Assembly (NCBI GenBank): GCA_028564925.1
Contig: CM053033.1
Location: 84,179,468 to 84,243,467 of the forward strand
DNA length: 64,000 nucleotides
Source of the DNA: Lithobates sylvaticus
Lineage: Eukaryota > Chordata > Amphibia > Anura > Ranidae
Direction: 5' to 3'
How positions within the stretch are numbered: position 1 is the first letter of the stretch; every line of letters begins with the position of its first letter. Made by a program: the position numbers and the translations under genes. This document shows positions 53,759 through 64,000 of the stretch, piece by piece. Below the pieces are notes generated by a model. That model was not told where the DNA came from. It was given only the letters and a program-made list of their open reading frames with translations, and did no database searches.

Positions 53759-54848
53759 TTAGGGTCGTTGTCCTGCTGGAAGGTGAGCCTCCGCCCCAGT
53801 CTCAAGTCTTTTGCAGACTCTAACAGGCTTTCTTCTAAGATTGCCCTGTATTTTGCTCCATCCATCTTCCCATCAACTCTGACCAGCTTCCCTGTCCCTT
53901 CTGAAGAAAAGCATCCCCACAACATGATGCTGCCACCACCATGTTTCACGGTGGGAAGGATGTGCTCAGGGTGATGTTCAGTGTTAGTTTTCTGCCACAC
54001 GTTTTGCTTTTAGGCCAAAAAGTAACTTTTTTGGTCTCATTTGACAAGAGCTCCTTCCTTGTTTGCTTTGCCCCCCACATGACTTCTCGCAAACTGCAAA
54101 CAAGACTTCCTATGGCTTTCTTTAACAATGGATTTCTTCTTGCCACATGCACGACTAATAGTTGTCCTGTGGACAGATTCTCCCACCTGAGCTGTGGATC
54201 TCTGCAGCTACTACAGAGTTACTATGGACCTCTTGGCTGCTTCTCTGATTAATGCTCTCCTTGCCCAGCCTGTCAATTTAGATGGACGGTCATGTCTTGG
54301 TAGGTTTGCAGTTGTGCCATACTCTATCCATTTTAGGATGATGGCTTGAACAGTGCTCCGTGAGATGTTCAAAGTTTGGGATATGTTTTTATAACCTAAC
54401 CCTGCTTTAAACTTCTCCACAACTTTATCCCTGACCTGTCTGGTGTGTTCCTTGGCCTTCATTATACTGTTTGTTCACCAAGGTTCTCTAACAAACCTCT
54501 GAGGGCTTCACAGAACAGCTGTATGTATACTGGGATTAAATTACACACAGGTGGACTCTATATACTAATTAGGTGACTTCTGAAGGCAATTGGTTCCACT
54601 AAATTTTAGTTAGGGGTATCACAGTAAAGGGGGCTGAATACAAATGCACGCCACACTTTTCAGATATTTATTTGTAAAAAAATGTTGGAAACCATTTATC
54701 ATTTTCCTTCCACTTCACAATTATGTGCCACTTTGTGTTGGTCTATCACATGAAATCCCAATAAAATACATTTAAGTTTTTTTGGGTGTAACATGACAAA
54801 ATGTGGAAAATTTCAAGGAGTATGAATACTTTTTCAAGGCACTGTATG

Positions 54849-55310
54849 TGTAAACCCAGCCTTAAACTTTGGCATTGAGGTTGGTTGAACATAACCAGTA
54901 TACCGGTCAACAGAAAAGGACACTGTTATACTGCTTTCATCTTCTTTTTAGTTTTTATTCACACTATTGTGATAATTTGCGGTGCGTTAGCGCTCACACA
55001 TTAACCAGAGGGACGCGTGCCCGCTGCCCGGCGGGGGACCCATTGTGCATGGCTGGCAGTCGCGATTGCGTGCACACGCGGTCGCGATTGCGTGCACACG
55101 CACAAATCCCTGTGGTGTCAGAGGAGACATGTCGTTTGTTCCTAGTAAGTAGAAACAGCGAAATGTCTCCTTTCCTACTCAGTCAAATCCCCATACAGTT
55201 AGAACACAGGGAGGGAACACACATTTAACCCTTTGATCGCCCCCTAATGTTAGCTGTCCCTAACTCTGGAGGTCACCATTAGGCCTCGAAGGGGCCCGGG
55301 ACTTTGCTAC
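54849..55310. other. No gene recognised
   Basis: Contains a 20-bp direct duplication at 55064-55103 (GTCGCGATTGCGTGCACACGC type, two units) and GC-rich sequence resembling the middle of the TTAA-flanked repeats. Confidence 0.4.
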
Positions 55311-56228
55311 ACCACAATAGACAGTTTTTGACAATTCCTTTATTAAAAAGAAGAAAAAAAAAAGTGTCCCGCGATGTACATCCATCGTCAATCACGCTGC
55401 CCGACACACCCAAAAAATAGAAAAAACAAAAAAACTCTGCCTCCATTGGAAGCCTCTCGGCGACTGCTGTATTTTCCCTTTGACAGCTTTTATATAGGCA
55501 AGGGCGGGGCCACCCGCTGATTTAGCCAGATGACCCCGCCCGTCTGACGTCACATGACATCAGAAGGGGCAGGGTCACTCGGTTACGTCACATATTATGA
55601 CACATATTACGCCGCTTATATAGCAGCTGTCATAGCCAAGAGACAGCAGTCACCGAGAGGCCTCCCATCAAGGCGGAGCTTTTTTATTTTTTCCCATTTT
55701 TCGGGTCCATCGGGTGGAGTGATTGAAAATGGATGGACGTTTTTTCTTTTTTAATTGTTGTGGTTTTTACTTTTTATCACTTTTTTGGTAAATGGGTAGG
55801 GGTACAATGTACCCGATACCCATTCACATAGGGAGGGGCCGAGATCTGGGGGGGCTTCCAGATTCCGATAATCCCCCCCGGCCGCAGACCTTGATAACTA
55901 ATGGCCAGGGCTGTCGGGAAGAGGCTCTTGTCCCCATAAACATGGGGACAAGGTGCTTTGGGGGGCACCCCAAAGCACCCTCTCCATGTTGAGCGCAAGC
56001 AGCCTGGTATGCCGGGGCAAGCAGCCTGGTATGGTTTCCCCTCCCTTTCCTGGCCTGACAGGCTGCTTGTTCAGATAAGGGTCTGGTATGGATTTTGGGG
56101 GGACCCCCCCCACCCGCTGTTTTTTTTTATATTTTGGCATAGAGTTGGCACAGACCCGAAGGGCCTGCTATGGATTTTGGGGGGGGCCCATGCAGTTTTT
56201 TTCTTAATTCTGTCATAGGGTTCCCCTT
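55311..56228. mobile_element. Relative of the outward-promoter palindromes
   Basis: A central region (55490-55624) has outward TATA boxes on both strands (minus near 55490-55496, plus near 55615-55624) and inverted GGGGCGGGGTCAC-type blocks. A minus-strand AATAAA lies near 55340-55346. The right arm 55780-56100 shares AATGGGTAGGGGTACA, ACATGGGGACAAGGTGCTTT and TTTCCTGGCCTG with the other members. No long frame is kept. Confidence 0.65.
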
Positions 56229-56274
56229 AACCACTTCGGTACACTGTATTCTACACTGTACACTGACTGCACTG

Positions 56275-56278
<4 letters not shown>

Positions 56279-56313
<35 letters not shown>
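56279..56313. repeat. (TA)n microsatellite
   Basis: About 17 TA units next to a TACACTGACTGCACTG block that is also found at 59700-59720. Confidence 0.95.
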
Positions 56314-56316
<3 letters not shown>

Positions 56317-56577
56317 GCACTGACCCCCTAAAGAGCTGCTGATATTTGTTTTGGGTCTACACTCCTGTCAACCCCAGAATATATACTCAACCCCCTAGGC
56401 ACAACTGTGTGGTAATGTTTGTGTGAGACCCAATGATAAAGAGCAACACAATTGTAACACAATATACTGCAATTTACCGTTACCCGGGAATCCACTTCTC
56501 CGGCTGTGATAAAAGATAGAATCTCACACAGGTTGTAAATTAACCACATAAATAGTTTACTGGTATAACTTTGTTAA

Positions 56578-57250
56578 TCGCTTCCCGACCAGCGCACACA
56601 CATATACGTCGGCAGAATGGCACGGACAGGCAAATGGGCATACAGGTACGTCCATTTAAATTTGCCGTCGTGCCGTAGCGTGCGCGCCGCCGGGGTTGCG
56701 CGCACGTGGAACGCGCCGGTCAGGACCTCCAGTCCTGACCGCAGTCGCAGGTCCCGCGGACTCGATCGCTGCGGGGATACCCGCGATTGTCTCACAGGGA
56801 GGAAGAACGGGGAGATGCTAAAGTAAACAAGCATCTCCTCGTTCTGCCTAGCAACAGTGACACTGATTTCTGCTCCCTGTGATTGGAGCAGAGATCAGTG
56901 ATGTGTACAACACACCCACGCCCCCCACAGTTAGCAACACGCCCCTAGGACACACTTAACCCCTACACTGCCACCTCCAGGTTAACCCCTTCACTGCCAG
57001 TGTAATTTACACAGGAATCAGTGCATTTGTATAGCACTGATCGCTGTATAAATGACAATGGTCCCAAAAATGTGTCAAAAATTTCCGATGTGTGATATAA
57101 TGTCGCAGTCACAATAAAAATCGCTGTTCGCCATCATTACTAGTAAAAAAAAAATATTAATAAAAATGCCATAAAACTATCCCTTATTTTGTAAATGCTA
57201 TAACTTTTGCGCAAACCAATCAATAATCACTTATTGCAATTTTTTTTAAG
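56578..57250 (+). mobile_element. TTAA-flanked dispersed repeat, 3' truncated
   Basis: Begins CGCTTCCCGACCAGCG after TTAA-type sequence (56574-56577) and runs through AACCCCTTCACTGCCAGTG, GGTCCCAAAAATGTGTCAAA and TTTGCGCAAACCAATCAATA. Ends near 57250, short of the usual right end. Confidence 0.75.
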
Positions 57251-57896
57251 GCCTCGCTGTACACAGTCTAATCAAGTGGAAACCCTCCTGTGGGACTACA
57301 GATCCCACCAGCCTTCTGGAACTAGTTTGTGTAGTAATTAAAGTGTTATAATAGTATGGGCAGTGCCTGCTCACCACAAACAGGGCCCAGATGCTTGTCC
57401 TTTTCCGCTTCAGGTAGTTCAGTCCCGCTCCAAGCTGACGCTGCTCCGTCAGACGACCGGTGACTGTAATGCAGGAGCCTTTGCTTTATCTCTGGTCCTC
57501 CGATCCGTCTAAATGTGGATTCCAGGACAGCTGTGCTCCCGTACTCTGTAGAGGCCTCGCAATTCCACTCCGCGCCAACCAGGCCGCAGTCACAAACTCC
57601 CTGTTACCTGCAGGCAGGTCCTCAATGGCGTCCCAGGAGGAAGAGAGCGAAGCATGGCTGCGCTGTGCCTTTTATTTCCCTACCCAGCATGCCGTTCTTT
57701 AACTTGGCCCTGTGGGTAGGTAAGTGAGCATTGTGGGTAGGTAGGTTCCTTGACTTGTAATTTACATATGAGTCACTTCCTCATTGAACTATCCAGACCA
57801 CAATGCATTGCAGAGCTGTCCTTCAAGCCTTGAAGAAAAGAAATGTCTTGACTGCATTATCATACACAAGGACACTAGAGGGAGCTGTTCCCTTAC
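57251..57896. other. No gene recognised
   Basis: Mixed sequence with an 80-codon frame (57460-57702) that resembles nothing known. Confidence 0.35.
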
Positions 57897-57900
57897 TTAA

Positions 57901-58829
57901 AGGGGTTGTAAAGGTAAAAGTTTTTTCACCTTAAGGCCCCTTTCACACTGGGGCGGTTTGCAGGCGTTATTGTGCTAAAAATAGCGCCTGCAAACCGACC
58001 CGAAACAGCTGTTGCTGTGTCTTCAGTGTGAAAGCCCGAGGGCTTTCACACTGAAGCGGTGCGCTTGCAGGACGCTGGAAAATGTCCTGCAAGCCGCATC
58101 TTTGGCTTGCTATAGGAGCGGTATATTTACCGCTCCTATAGCGCCCGTTCCCATTGAAAACAATGGGGCAGCGCTCCGAACCCACCCGCAAAACGCCGCT
58201 GCAGCGGCGGTTTGCGGGCAGTATTGACCCTTTTTCGGCCACTCGCGGGGGGTAAAACCACCCCGCTAGCAGCCGAAATGCGCTGCTAAAACGCCGGTAA
58301 AGCGGCGCTAAATATAGCGCCGCTTAACCGCCAGCGCCCCCACCGTTCCAGTGTGAAAGTAGCCTTATGCATTCTATGCATTAAGGTGAAAAAACATCTG
58401 ACAATGCCGCCCCCCCCCCCCATTTTACTTACCTGACCCCTCGAAAGTCCCGCTCTTGCCCCCGACATCCTCTTCGCCGCTCAGCCTGGCAGTTGATTGG
58501 TTAAAGTGGATGGATTGAAAGCAGCGCAGCCATTGGCTCGCGCTGCTGTCAATCACATCCAATGACGCGGCACGCCGGGGGGGCGGGCCTAGTGATACAG
58601 CAAGCCGCTATAGCCACCGCTGTATCACGGGAGCGCGCCCGCAAGTACTCCTCACCATGCGAGGGAGCTCGCATGAAGATGAGAAGTACTTGCGGGGGGA
58701 GCCGAGACAGCCGCCGAGGGACCCCAGAAGACCAGGTTCGGGGGCCACTCTGTGCAAAACGAGCTGCACAGTGAAGGTAAGTATAACATGTTTGTTATTT
58801 AAAATAATAAATACATTTTCTTTACAACC
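57901..58829. mobile_element. TTAA-flanked MITE (AGGGGTTGTAAAGG end) with a MITE inside
   Basis: AGGGGTTGTAAAGGTAAAAG follows TTAA (57897-57900). The right side ends TTTCTTTACAACC without a visible TTAA. The insertion 57934-58364 is flanked by TTA, and the joined flank reads TTCACCTTATGCATTC. The block CTGTATCACGGGAGCGCG near 58620 forms an inverted pair with TGATACAGCAAGCCGC-type sequence. Confidence 0.75.
57934..58364. mobile_element. MITE (AGGCCCCTTTCACACTGG ends)
   Basis: Flanked by TTA (57931-57933 and 58365-58367). Shares CCCATTGAAAACAATGGG and GGGCTTTCACACTG with the other members of its family. Confidence 0.88.
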
Positions 58830-58909
58830 AGGAGCAGCACATTGTTGCAGCACATTGTTCAGTATGGTAACTTTGACAAACCTCTGCGTTACATATATAT
58901 ATATTCACA

Positions 58910-59577
58910 CAGTATGTCACAAAAGTGTGTACACCCTTCACATTTTTGATAATATTTTATTATATCTTTTTATGTGATAACACTGAAGAAATTACACTTT
59001 GCTACAATGTAAAGTAGTGAGTGTACAGCTTGTATAACAGTGTCAATTTTGCTGTCCTCTCAAAATAACTCAGTACACAGCCATTCATGTTATAAACCGC
59101 TGGCAACAAAAGTGAGTACACCCCTAAGTGAAAATGTCCAAATTGGGCCCAAAGTGTCAATATTTTGTGTGACCACCATTATTTTTCAGCACTGCCTTAA
59201 CCCTCTTCAGCATGGAGTTCACCAGAGCCTCACAGGTTGCCACTGGAGTCCTCTTCCACTCCTCCATGACGACATCACAGGGCTGGTGGATGTTAGAGAC
59301 CTTGCGTTCCTCCCCCTTCTGTTTGAGGATGCCCCACAGATGCTCAATACGGTTTAGGTCTGGAGAAATGCTTGGCCAGTCCATCACCTTTACCCTCAGC
59401 TTCTTTAGCAAGGCAGTGGTCATCTTGGAGGTGTTTGGGGTCATTATCATGTTGGAATACTTCCCTGCGGCCCAGTCTCCAAAGGGAGAGGATCATGCTC
59501 TGCTTCAGTATGTCACAGTACATGTTGGCATTCATGGTTCGATCAATAAGGGGTGTACTCACTTTTGTAAATACTGT
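58910..59577 (-). mobile_element. Internally deleted Tc1 element (ACAGTATGTCACAAAAGTG ends), unit 1
   Basis: CAGTATGTCACAAAAGTGTG at the left and CACTTTTGTAAATACTGTA at the right, in TA-rich flanks. Only the C-terminal half of a transposase remains. Confidence 0.8.
59157..59562 (-). pseudogene. Tc1-type transposase C-terminal fragment, unit 1
   Basis: The minus strand reads [30 protein letters not shown] (second catalytic Asp), then, one frame over, LRVKVMDWPSISPDLNRIEH followed by LWGILK (catalytic Glu in the NRIEHLW block, where the family has NPIE). The DNA-binding half and first Asp are missing, and a shift separates the two blocks after HDNDPKH. Confidence 0.85.
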
Positions 59578-59607
59578 ATATATATTTATACTAATACACT
59601 GCCTGCA

Positions 59608-59613
<6 letters not shown>

Positions 59614-59698
<85 letters not shown>
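59614..59698. repeat. (TA)n microsatellite, unit 1
   Basis: About 85 bp of TA; the matching array in unit 2 (61263-61285) is only about 23 bp. Confidence 0.95.
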
Positions 59699-59701
<3 letters not shown>

Positions 59702-60559
59702 TACACTGACTGCACTGTATATACATATACTAAACTGCCTGCATGCCACTAACTAACCTGCCTAATTTGGGCATAGCCGCATCTTTGGCTCGCTATAGGA
59801 GCGCCCGTTCTCATTGAAAACAATGGGGCAGCGCTTCGAACCCACCCACAAAACGCCGCTGCAGCGGCGGTTTGCGGGCAGTATTGACCCTTTTTCGGCC
59901 ACTCGCTGGGGGTAAAACCACCCCGCTAGCAGCCGAAATGTGCTGCTAAAACGCTAAAACGCTAAATATAGCGCCGCTTAACCGCCAGCGCCCCCACCGT
60001 TCCAGTGTGAAAGTAGCCTTATGCATTCTATGCATTAAGGTGCGAAAACATCTGACAATGCCGCCCCCCCCCCCATTTTACTTACCTGACCCCTCGAAAG
60101 TCCCGCTCTTGCCCCCGACATCCTCTTTGCCACTCAGCCTGGCAGTTGATTGGTTAAAGTGGATGGATTGAAAGCAGCGCAGCCATTGGCTCGCGCTGCG
60201 GTCAATCACCTCCAATGATGCGGCACGCCGGGGGGCGGGCCTAGTGATACAGCAAGCCGCTATAGCCACCGCTGTATCACGGGAGTGCGCCCGCAAGTAC
60301 TCCTCACCATGCGAGGGAGCTCGCATGAAGGTGAGAAGTACTTGCGGGGGGAGCCGAGACAGCCGCCGAGGGACCCCAGAAGACCAGGTTCGGGGGCCAC
60401 TCTGTGCAAAACGAGCTGCACAGTGAAGGTAAGTATAACATGTTTGTTATTTAAAATAATAAATACATTTTCTTTACAACCAGGAGCAGCACATTGTTGC
60501 AGCACATTGTTCAGTATGGTAACTTTGACAAACCTCTGCGTTACATATATATATATTCA

Positions 60560-61225
60560 CACAGTATGTCACAAAAGTGAGTACACCCTTCACATTTTTG
60601 ATAATATTTTATTATATCTTTTTATGTGATAACACTGAAGAAATGACGCTTTGCTACAATGTAAAGTAGTGAGTGTACAGCTTGTATAACAGTGTCAATT
60701 TTGCTGTCCCCTCAAAATAACTCAGTACACAGCCATTCATGTTATAAACCGCTGGCAACAAAAGTGAGTACACCCCTAAATGAAAATGTCCAAATTGGGC
60801 CCAAAGTATCAATATTTTGTGTGACCACCATTATTTTTCAGCACTGCCTTAACCCTCTTGTGCATGGAGTTCACCAGAGCCTCACAGGTTGCCACTGGAG
60901 TCCTCTTCCACTCCTCCATGACGACATCACAGGGCTGGTGGATGTTAGAGACCTTGGGTTCCTCCACCTTCCATTTGAGGATGCCCCACAGATGCTCAAT
61001 AGGGTTTAGGTCTGGAGATATGCTTGGCCAGTCCATCACCTTTACCCTCAGCTTCTTTAGCAAGGCATTGGTCGTCTTGGAGGTGTTTGGGGTCATTATC
61101 ATGTTGGAATACTTCCCTGCGGCCCAGTCTCCAAAGGGAGAGGATCATGCTCTGCTTCAGTATGTCACAGTACATGTTGGCATTCATGGTTCGATCAATA
61201 AGGGGTGTACTCACTTTTGTAAATA
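60560..61225 (-). mobile_element. Internally deleted Tc1 element, unit 2
   Basis: The duplicate of 58910-59577, with the same ends and deletion. The transposase fragment on the minus strand (61214-60809) has NPIEHLW where unit 1 has NRIEHLW, and the same shift after HDNDPKH. Confidence 0.8.
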
Positions 61226-61352
61226 CTGTATATATATTTATACTAATACACTGCCTGCACTGTATATATATATATATATATATATTCTACACTGACTGCA
61301 CTGTATATACATATACTAAACTGCCTGCATGCCACTAACTAACCTGCCTAAT

Positions 61353-61691
61353 TTATCACACTACATGCGGCCGCCGTGTAAGCAGCCTTATATAGTATGT
61401 GGCGTGGACTTAGCCCCCTGAGCCATGATTGGACAAAGGCACCCTGCCTTTGGCCAATCATGGCTCTCACAGCAGATCGTGCTGTGATTAGCCAAAGCAT
61501 GCAGGTCAGGTGCATGCTTTGGCCAATTAGAAGCCGTCAATGCGCTGCGATCTCGTAGTGCATTATGGGGCGCTCCACATCGATTGAATTTCCTGCAAAC
61601 GCCCCATATGTTTGTTTGTTCTTGCGAACAAACGAACAGCGGATGTTTGAGTCAAACTTATGTTCGACTCGAACATCCAGACCATCCCTAT
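61353..61691. mobile_element. hAT-like element end (GACCATCCCTA)
   Basis: Ends GAACATCCAGACCATCCCTA and has inverted CAATCATGGCTC and AAGCATGCA blocks. The family resembles 20354-21281. The left boundary is lost in or before the tandem duplication. Confidence 0.45.
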
Positions 61692-61692
61692 T

Positions 61693-62373
61693 CAGTAGTT
61701 CCCTCCTTCATTTGCAAGGATAGAAGGGAAGGGAAAACTTGGAGAAATAGGGCCTTCAAACCTGTAAACAATAGGCCAACTGTGGCAATTGTTCAGCCTC
61801 AACAGCCTCTTTGCAATGACAGTCCTTGACTCTGGCTTAGACTTGGCATACCTTAATAGTAGTGATCTGGATGAGGGATATGCACTTCCGGACTTACGAT
61901 GCTGAGAGACCAAGCCTTGCCTCTCCCATCTGGGCGATTGATCTTTACTCCGTTAATGCGTATCGACCGCCCCAGATTCCAATTCTCTTTGATGGAGAGG
62001 AAGGTGTCCCATAGGGGCAATCTGGACGAGTTCTGGTGTGGCTTGGGGACATATAGGAATTCCCAGACAGCTTTATCACACCAGGCATCCCTCTTGCTCT
62101 CAATCTCCTCCATGGTTTTCCTTGGAGCATATAGATAGTCGTATCCATATTCTGTGGCCGCCTTCCCCTGAATAAGCCATTGAAAATGGGAGAACCTGGG
62201 GAGTTTCTGCCTATCATGTATTTTATTTTGGAACTTGGATGGGAGAAGGGATTAGTGGGATAGTCCAACTGGAACTATTCACAAAGGATAAGAACAACTC
62301 TCACTTGACCTCTCCGGGTTATGAGTAGAAGCAGTCACACTTCTTTAACCATACGGCCACATGTATGGCTGAA
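61693..62373 (-). pseudogene. Possible LINE reverse-transcriptase C-terminal remnant
   Basis: Minus-strand frames (62113-61853 and an overlapping one to 62268) read CDKAVWEFLYVPKPHQN and LWDTFLSIKENWNLGRS. The W-x-x-(I/F)-(K/S)-x(2-3)-N-L pattern loosely recalls the C-terminal domain of L1-type reverse transcriptases. No catalytic motif is visible, so this is a weak call; unrelated sequence is possible. Confidence 0.25.
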
Positions 62374-62377
62374 TTAA

Positions 62378-62700
62378 AGCGGAGTTCCGCCTGGGTAAAG
62401 AAAAATTAAAAGTCAGCAGCTACAAATACTGCAGCTGCTGACTTTTAATATAAGGACACTTACCTGTCCTGGGAGCCCGCAATATCGGCACCCGAAGCCA
62501 ACCCGTCCCTCGGCTTCAGGTGCAGGCGCCGTCATCATTACTAAGGGAAACAGCCTGTTTCCTACTGCGCATGCGCAAGTCAGGCTGCACGTTCTGACTG
62601 GTCCCTGCTGTCTTCTGGAACCTGTGTGTCTCCCAGAAGGCAGCGGAGGAGGGGCCGGACATTACGTAGTTCGCCTCACAATGTGCAGCGATCTTTCCCT
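62378..62700. mobile_element. TTAA-flanked MITE (AGCGGAGTTCCGCC end), partial
   Basis: AGCGGAGTTCCGCCTGGG after TTAA (62374-62377), then AAAAGTCAGCAGCTACAAAT and its near inverse. Same family as 10113-12900. The right end was not found. Confidence 0.65.
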
Positions 62701-63490
62701 GGATGTTAAAAGCACTATACTAACGATCTAATAATTGGCCAATCATTGTACGAAGCTTTTCTTCTTATCGTGTGTACAGGCCTTTATTCTCTCTCTCCTC
62801 CCCGTCTATTCCTCTCTTGTTCTCTTCTAGACTCTCTCCCTCTCCATCTTTTCCCTTTACTCCTCTCTCCTTTCTTTATCCTCCTTTATTTCTCTCTCTC
62901 ATTTTCTAATTATCTGACAACAGCCTGTGTACTGTATCCTCAGCTGATATGAATTATTGCCCAAATTAGGAGAATGTGGAAGGGAAGCGGAATGTGATTT
63001 GGACAGACATTGGAGGATCACAAGACCCAGCTTCCTCATCGCCCTCGTTTATTGAGGTTTGGGGCACGTCGGATGATCCCTTGAATCTGGCTTAGGGCGG
63101 CCGGGGCTGCAGAGCGCATTCAGCAATGCTGTGTTGTTGTGGTCTAACCACAAGGACTCTTCACACAAACATGACTGTACTTGTTATGTCACAGCGGGGA
63201 TGTGCAGACATTGTCATTAGACAGCTGTTTTACTGCGAGAATTTGCTTCTTTTTTTTTGCTGATCTGGGCCAAGTTGTGCAAAGTTCATCTGAGAGTATT
63301 AAGTTCACTCTGCTTGGTAGGGGATGAAGGATTATTGTATAACTGGGGCACTATGGCCCTTACTGGAGCTAATCCGCCAACAATATTGCTCTGTTCCCAG
63401 AAACTGCTCCATCTTTATAACACACCATTAGATCAAAATCTAAAGGTTTGCCTTAACATGTGTAGATTGCACAACATTTACTCCTACAAT
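62701..63490. other. MITE fragment, pyrimidine tract, and unique sequence
   Basis: 62720-62783 ends TTATCGTGTGTACAGGCC, an arm of the family at 47417. 62786-62910 is almost pure C/T (CTCTCTCC and TCTCTCTC runs). 62911-63490 shows no gene or repeat I can name. Confidence 0.5.
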
Positions 63491-63958
63491 CATGGGCGCC
63501 CGCAGGTAGGGGCAAGGGAGGGGGGAATTTCCCCCCTCTGGAATCATCAAGAAGGCGTTGCAGTTGCCAACTGCAGTGTCCGCTGTGGCCGCCGCTGACT
63601 TTTTCTCAGTCAGCCGGCTGCTCTCTGTTCTGACACATCTGATGTCCCTCCCTCGGCCTGATCATCGGATGAGATGGCCCGGCCGCTCGGCAGCTCGACC
63701 GTTTCGCTGCTCCTCTTCAGTGATTGGCTGCCTGCCTGTGTACGTGTTGTGCCCACTCAGTGGCCGAGCCGCTGAGTGATACGCTGCCAGTGCCTACTCA
63801 TCATCACATCACAGGAAATCCTAACCTGAAGTGAGTGGCAAATACAGTTGCAAGCAACAGAAGAAGAACCACAGGTAACAGCAGTTAGGAGGAGCATTTT
63901 GATTTATATATTGCTGGAAAGTTGGACAGCTATTACTGGAAAGATATGTCTGTGTATG
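63491..63958. other. Possible hAT-like left end
   Basis: CATGGGCGCCCGCAGG at 63491 resembles hAT-type ends such as CATGGGCGTAGC at 19195. No partner end is visible before the window ends. Confidence 0.35.
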
Positions 63959-63962
63959 TTAA

Positions 63963-64000
63963 CCGCTTCCCGACCGCCGCCTGTACATATACGTCGGCAA
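63963..64000 (+). mobile_element. TTAA-flanked dispersed repeat, start only
   Basis: CGCTTCCCGACCGCC after a TTAA at 63959-63962. It continues past the window edge. Confidence 0.65.

Larger units (their letters stand above)
52700..54462 (-). pseudogene. Tc1-type transposase pseudogene
   Basis: Begins MKAKEHTRQVRDKVVEKFKA and stays open for 83 codons through the first helix-turn-helix (GYKNISQTLNISRSTVQAII). The first catalytic block reads LLSNETKK near 54025, so the catalytic Asp is Asn. A further open piece (54000-53760) covers [20 protein letters not shown] and RLTFQQDNDPK (second Asp). The MITE at 53329-53758 interrupts the gene directly after this block; the part encoding the Glu region lies beyond the second MITE. 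With the Asn substitution, shifts and two inserts it cannot be active. Confidence 0.9.
52430..54844 (-). mobile_element. Second copy of the CAGTGCCTTGAAA Tc1 element, split by two MITEs
   Basis: CAGTGCCTTGAAATAGTATT at 52430 and TTCAAGGCACTG ending 54844 are flanked by TA on both sides. Insertions are at 52847-53270 and 53329-53758. Without them the element is about 1.55 kb. Confidence 0.92.
58092..61352 (+). repeat. Tandem duplication, units of about 1.68 and 1.58 kb
   Basis: 58092-59769 and 59775-61352 are near-identical, both starting AGCCGCATCTTTGGCT and both ending ACTAACTAACCTGCCTAATTT. Differences are a short deletion in unit 2 near 59800, TA-array length and scattered substitutions. 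Confidence 0.88.

Noticed and set aside
52430-54844. Two adjacent Tc1 insertions
   Set aside because: There is only one pair of TA-flanked ends; the apparent gaps are MITE insertions with their own TTA or TAA duplications.
62701-63490. Pyrimidine tract as a splice acceptor region
   Set aside because: The tract is over 120 bp long and is not followed by an AG with an open exon; it looks like a simple-sequence tract.

Overview
The window looks like intergenic or intronic DNA from a large amphibian genome, most likely a true frog (Ranidae). This is inferred from the repeat types: palindromic elements whose ends read GTACACACGGTCGG, TTAA-flanked repeats beginning CCRCTTCCCGACC or CCACTTAAGCCC, Tc1/mariner, PIF/Harbinger and hAT DNA transposons, and a Ngaro-type tyrosine-recombinase retroelement. 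No host protein-coding gene can be called with confidence. No tRNA, rRNA or CRISPR array was seen. Nearly every long reading frame lies in a transposable element or a tandem repeat.

Layout. 1-1.28 kb: the broken end of a palindromic element. 1.28-3.73 kb: a Tc1 copy split by two insertions. 4.87-5.64 kb: a hAT-type element carrying a minisatellite, with a perfect 8-bp target duplication. 8.2-9.8 kb: small inverted-repeat elements. 10.1-12.9 kb: a TTAA-flanked element split by a 2.3-kb near-perfect palindrome that carries two outward transcription units, each with a TATA box and a poly(A) signal. 13.1-15.8 kb: a second such palindrome (internally deleted) and three Harbinger-type MITEs in a row, inside a degenerate telomere-like minisatellite. 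15.85-18.86 kb: largely repeat-free DNA with one exon-like segment. 22.9-26.6 kb: a broken Ty3/Gypsy fossil with two inserts. 26.58-33.27 kb: a Tc1 copy split by a 4.4-kb PIF/Harbinger element, which keeps a three-exon Myb-like gene in matching phases, and by two MITEs. 38.63-48.84 kb: a hAT element containing at least four further nested layers, the innermost a whole-looking Ngaro element (40.33-47.17 kb). 52.4-54.8 kb: another Tc1 split by two MITEs. 55.3-56.2 kb: a relative of the outward-promoter palindromes. 57.9-61.7 kb: a 1.6-kb tandem duplication holding a MITE and an internally deleted Tc1. The last 2 kb hold fragments and some unique DNA.

How the parts relate. Several MITE families share TWA (TTA/TAA) target duplications, and four insertions sit in Tc1 copies whose uninterrupted sequence can be read elsewhere in the window, so the empty sites can be checked here. 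The Harbinger element has the same ends and subterminal sequence as one MITE family and is its likely source lineage. The nesting order gives a relative chronology: hAT, then MITE, then TTAA repeat, then a retroposed segment, then Ngaro.

All family names come from motifs, terminal repeats and target duplications read by eye. No database was searched.
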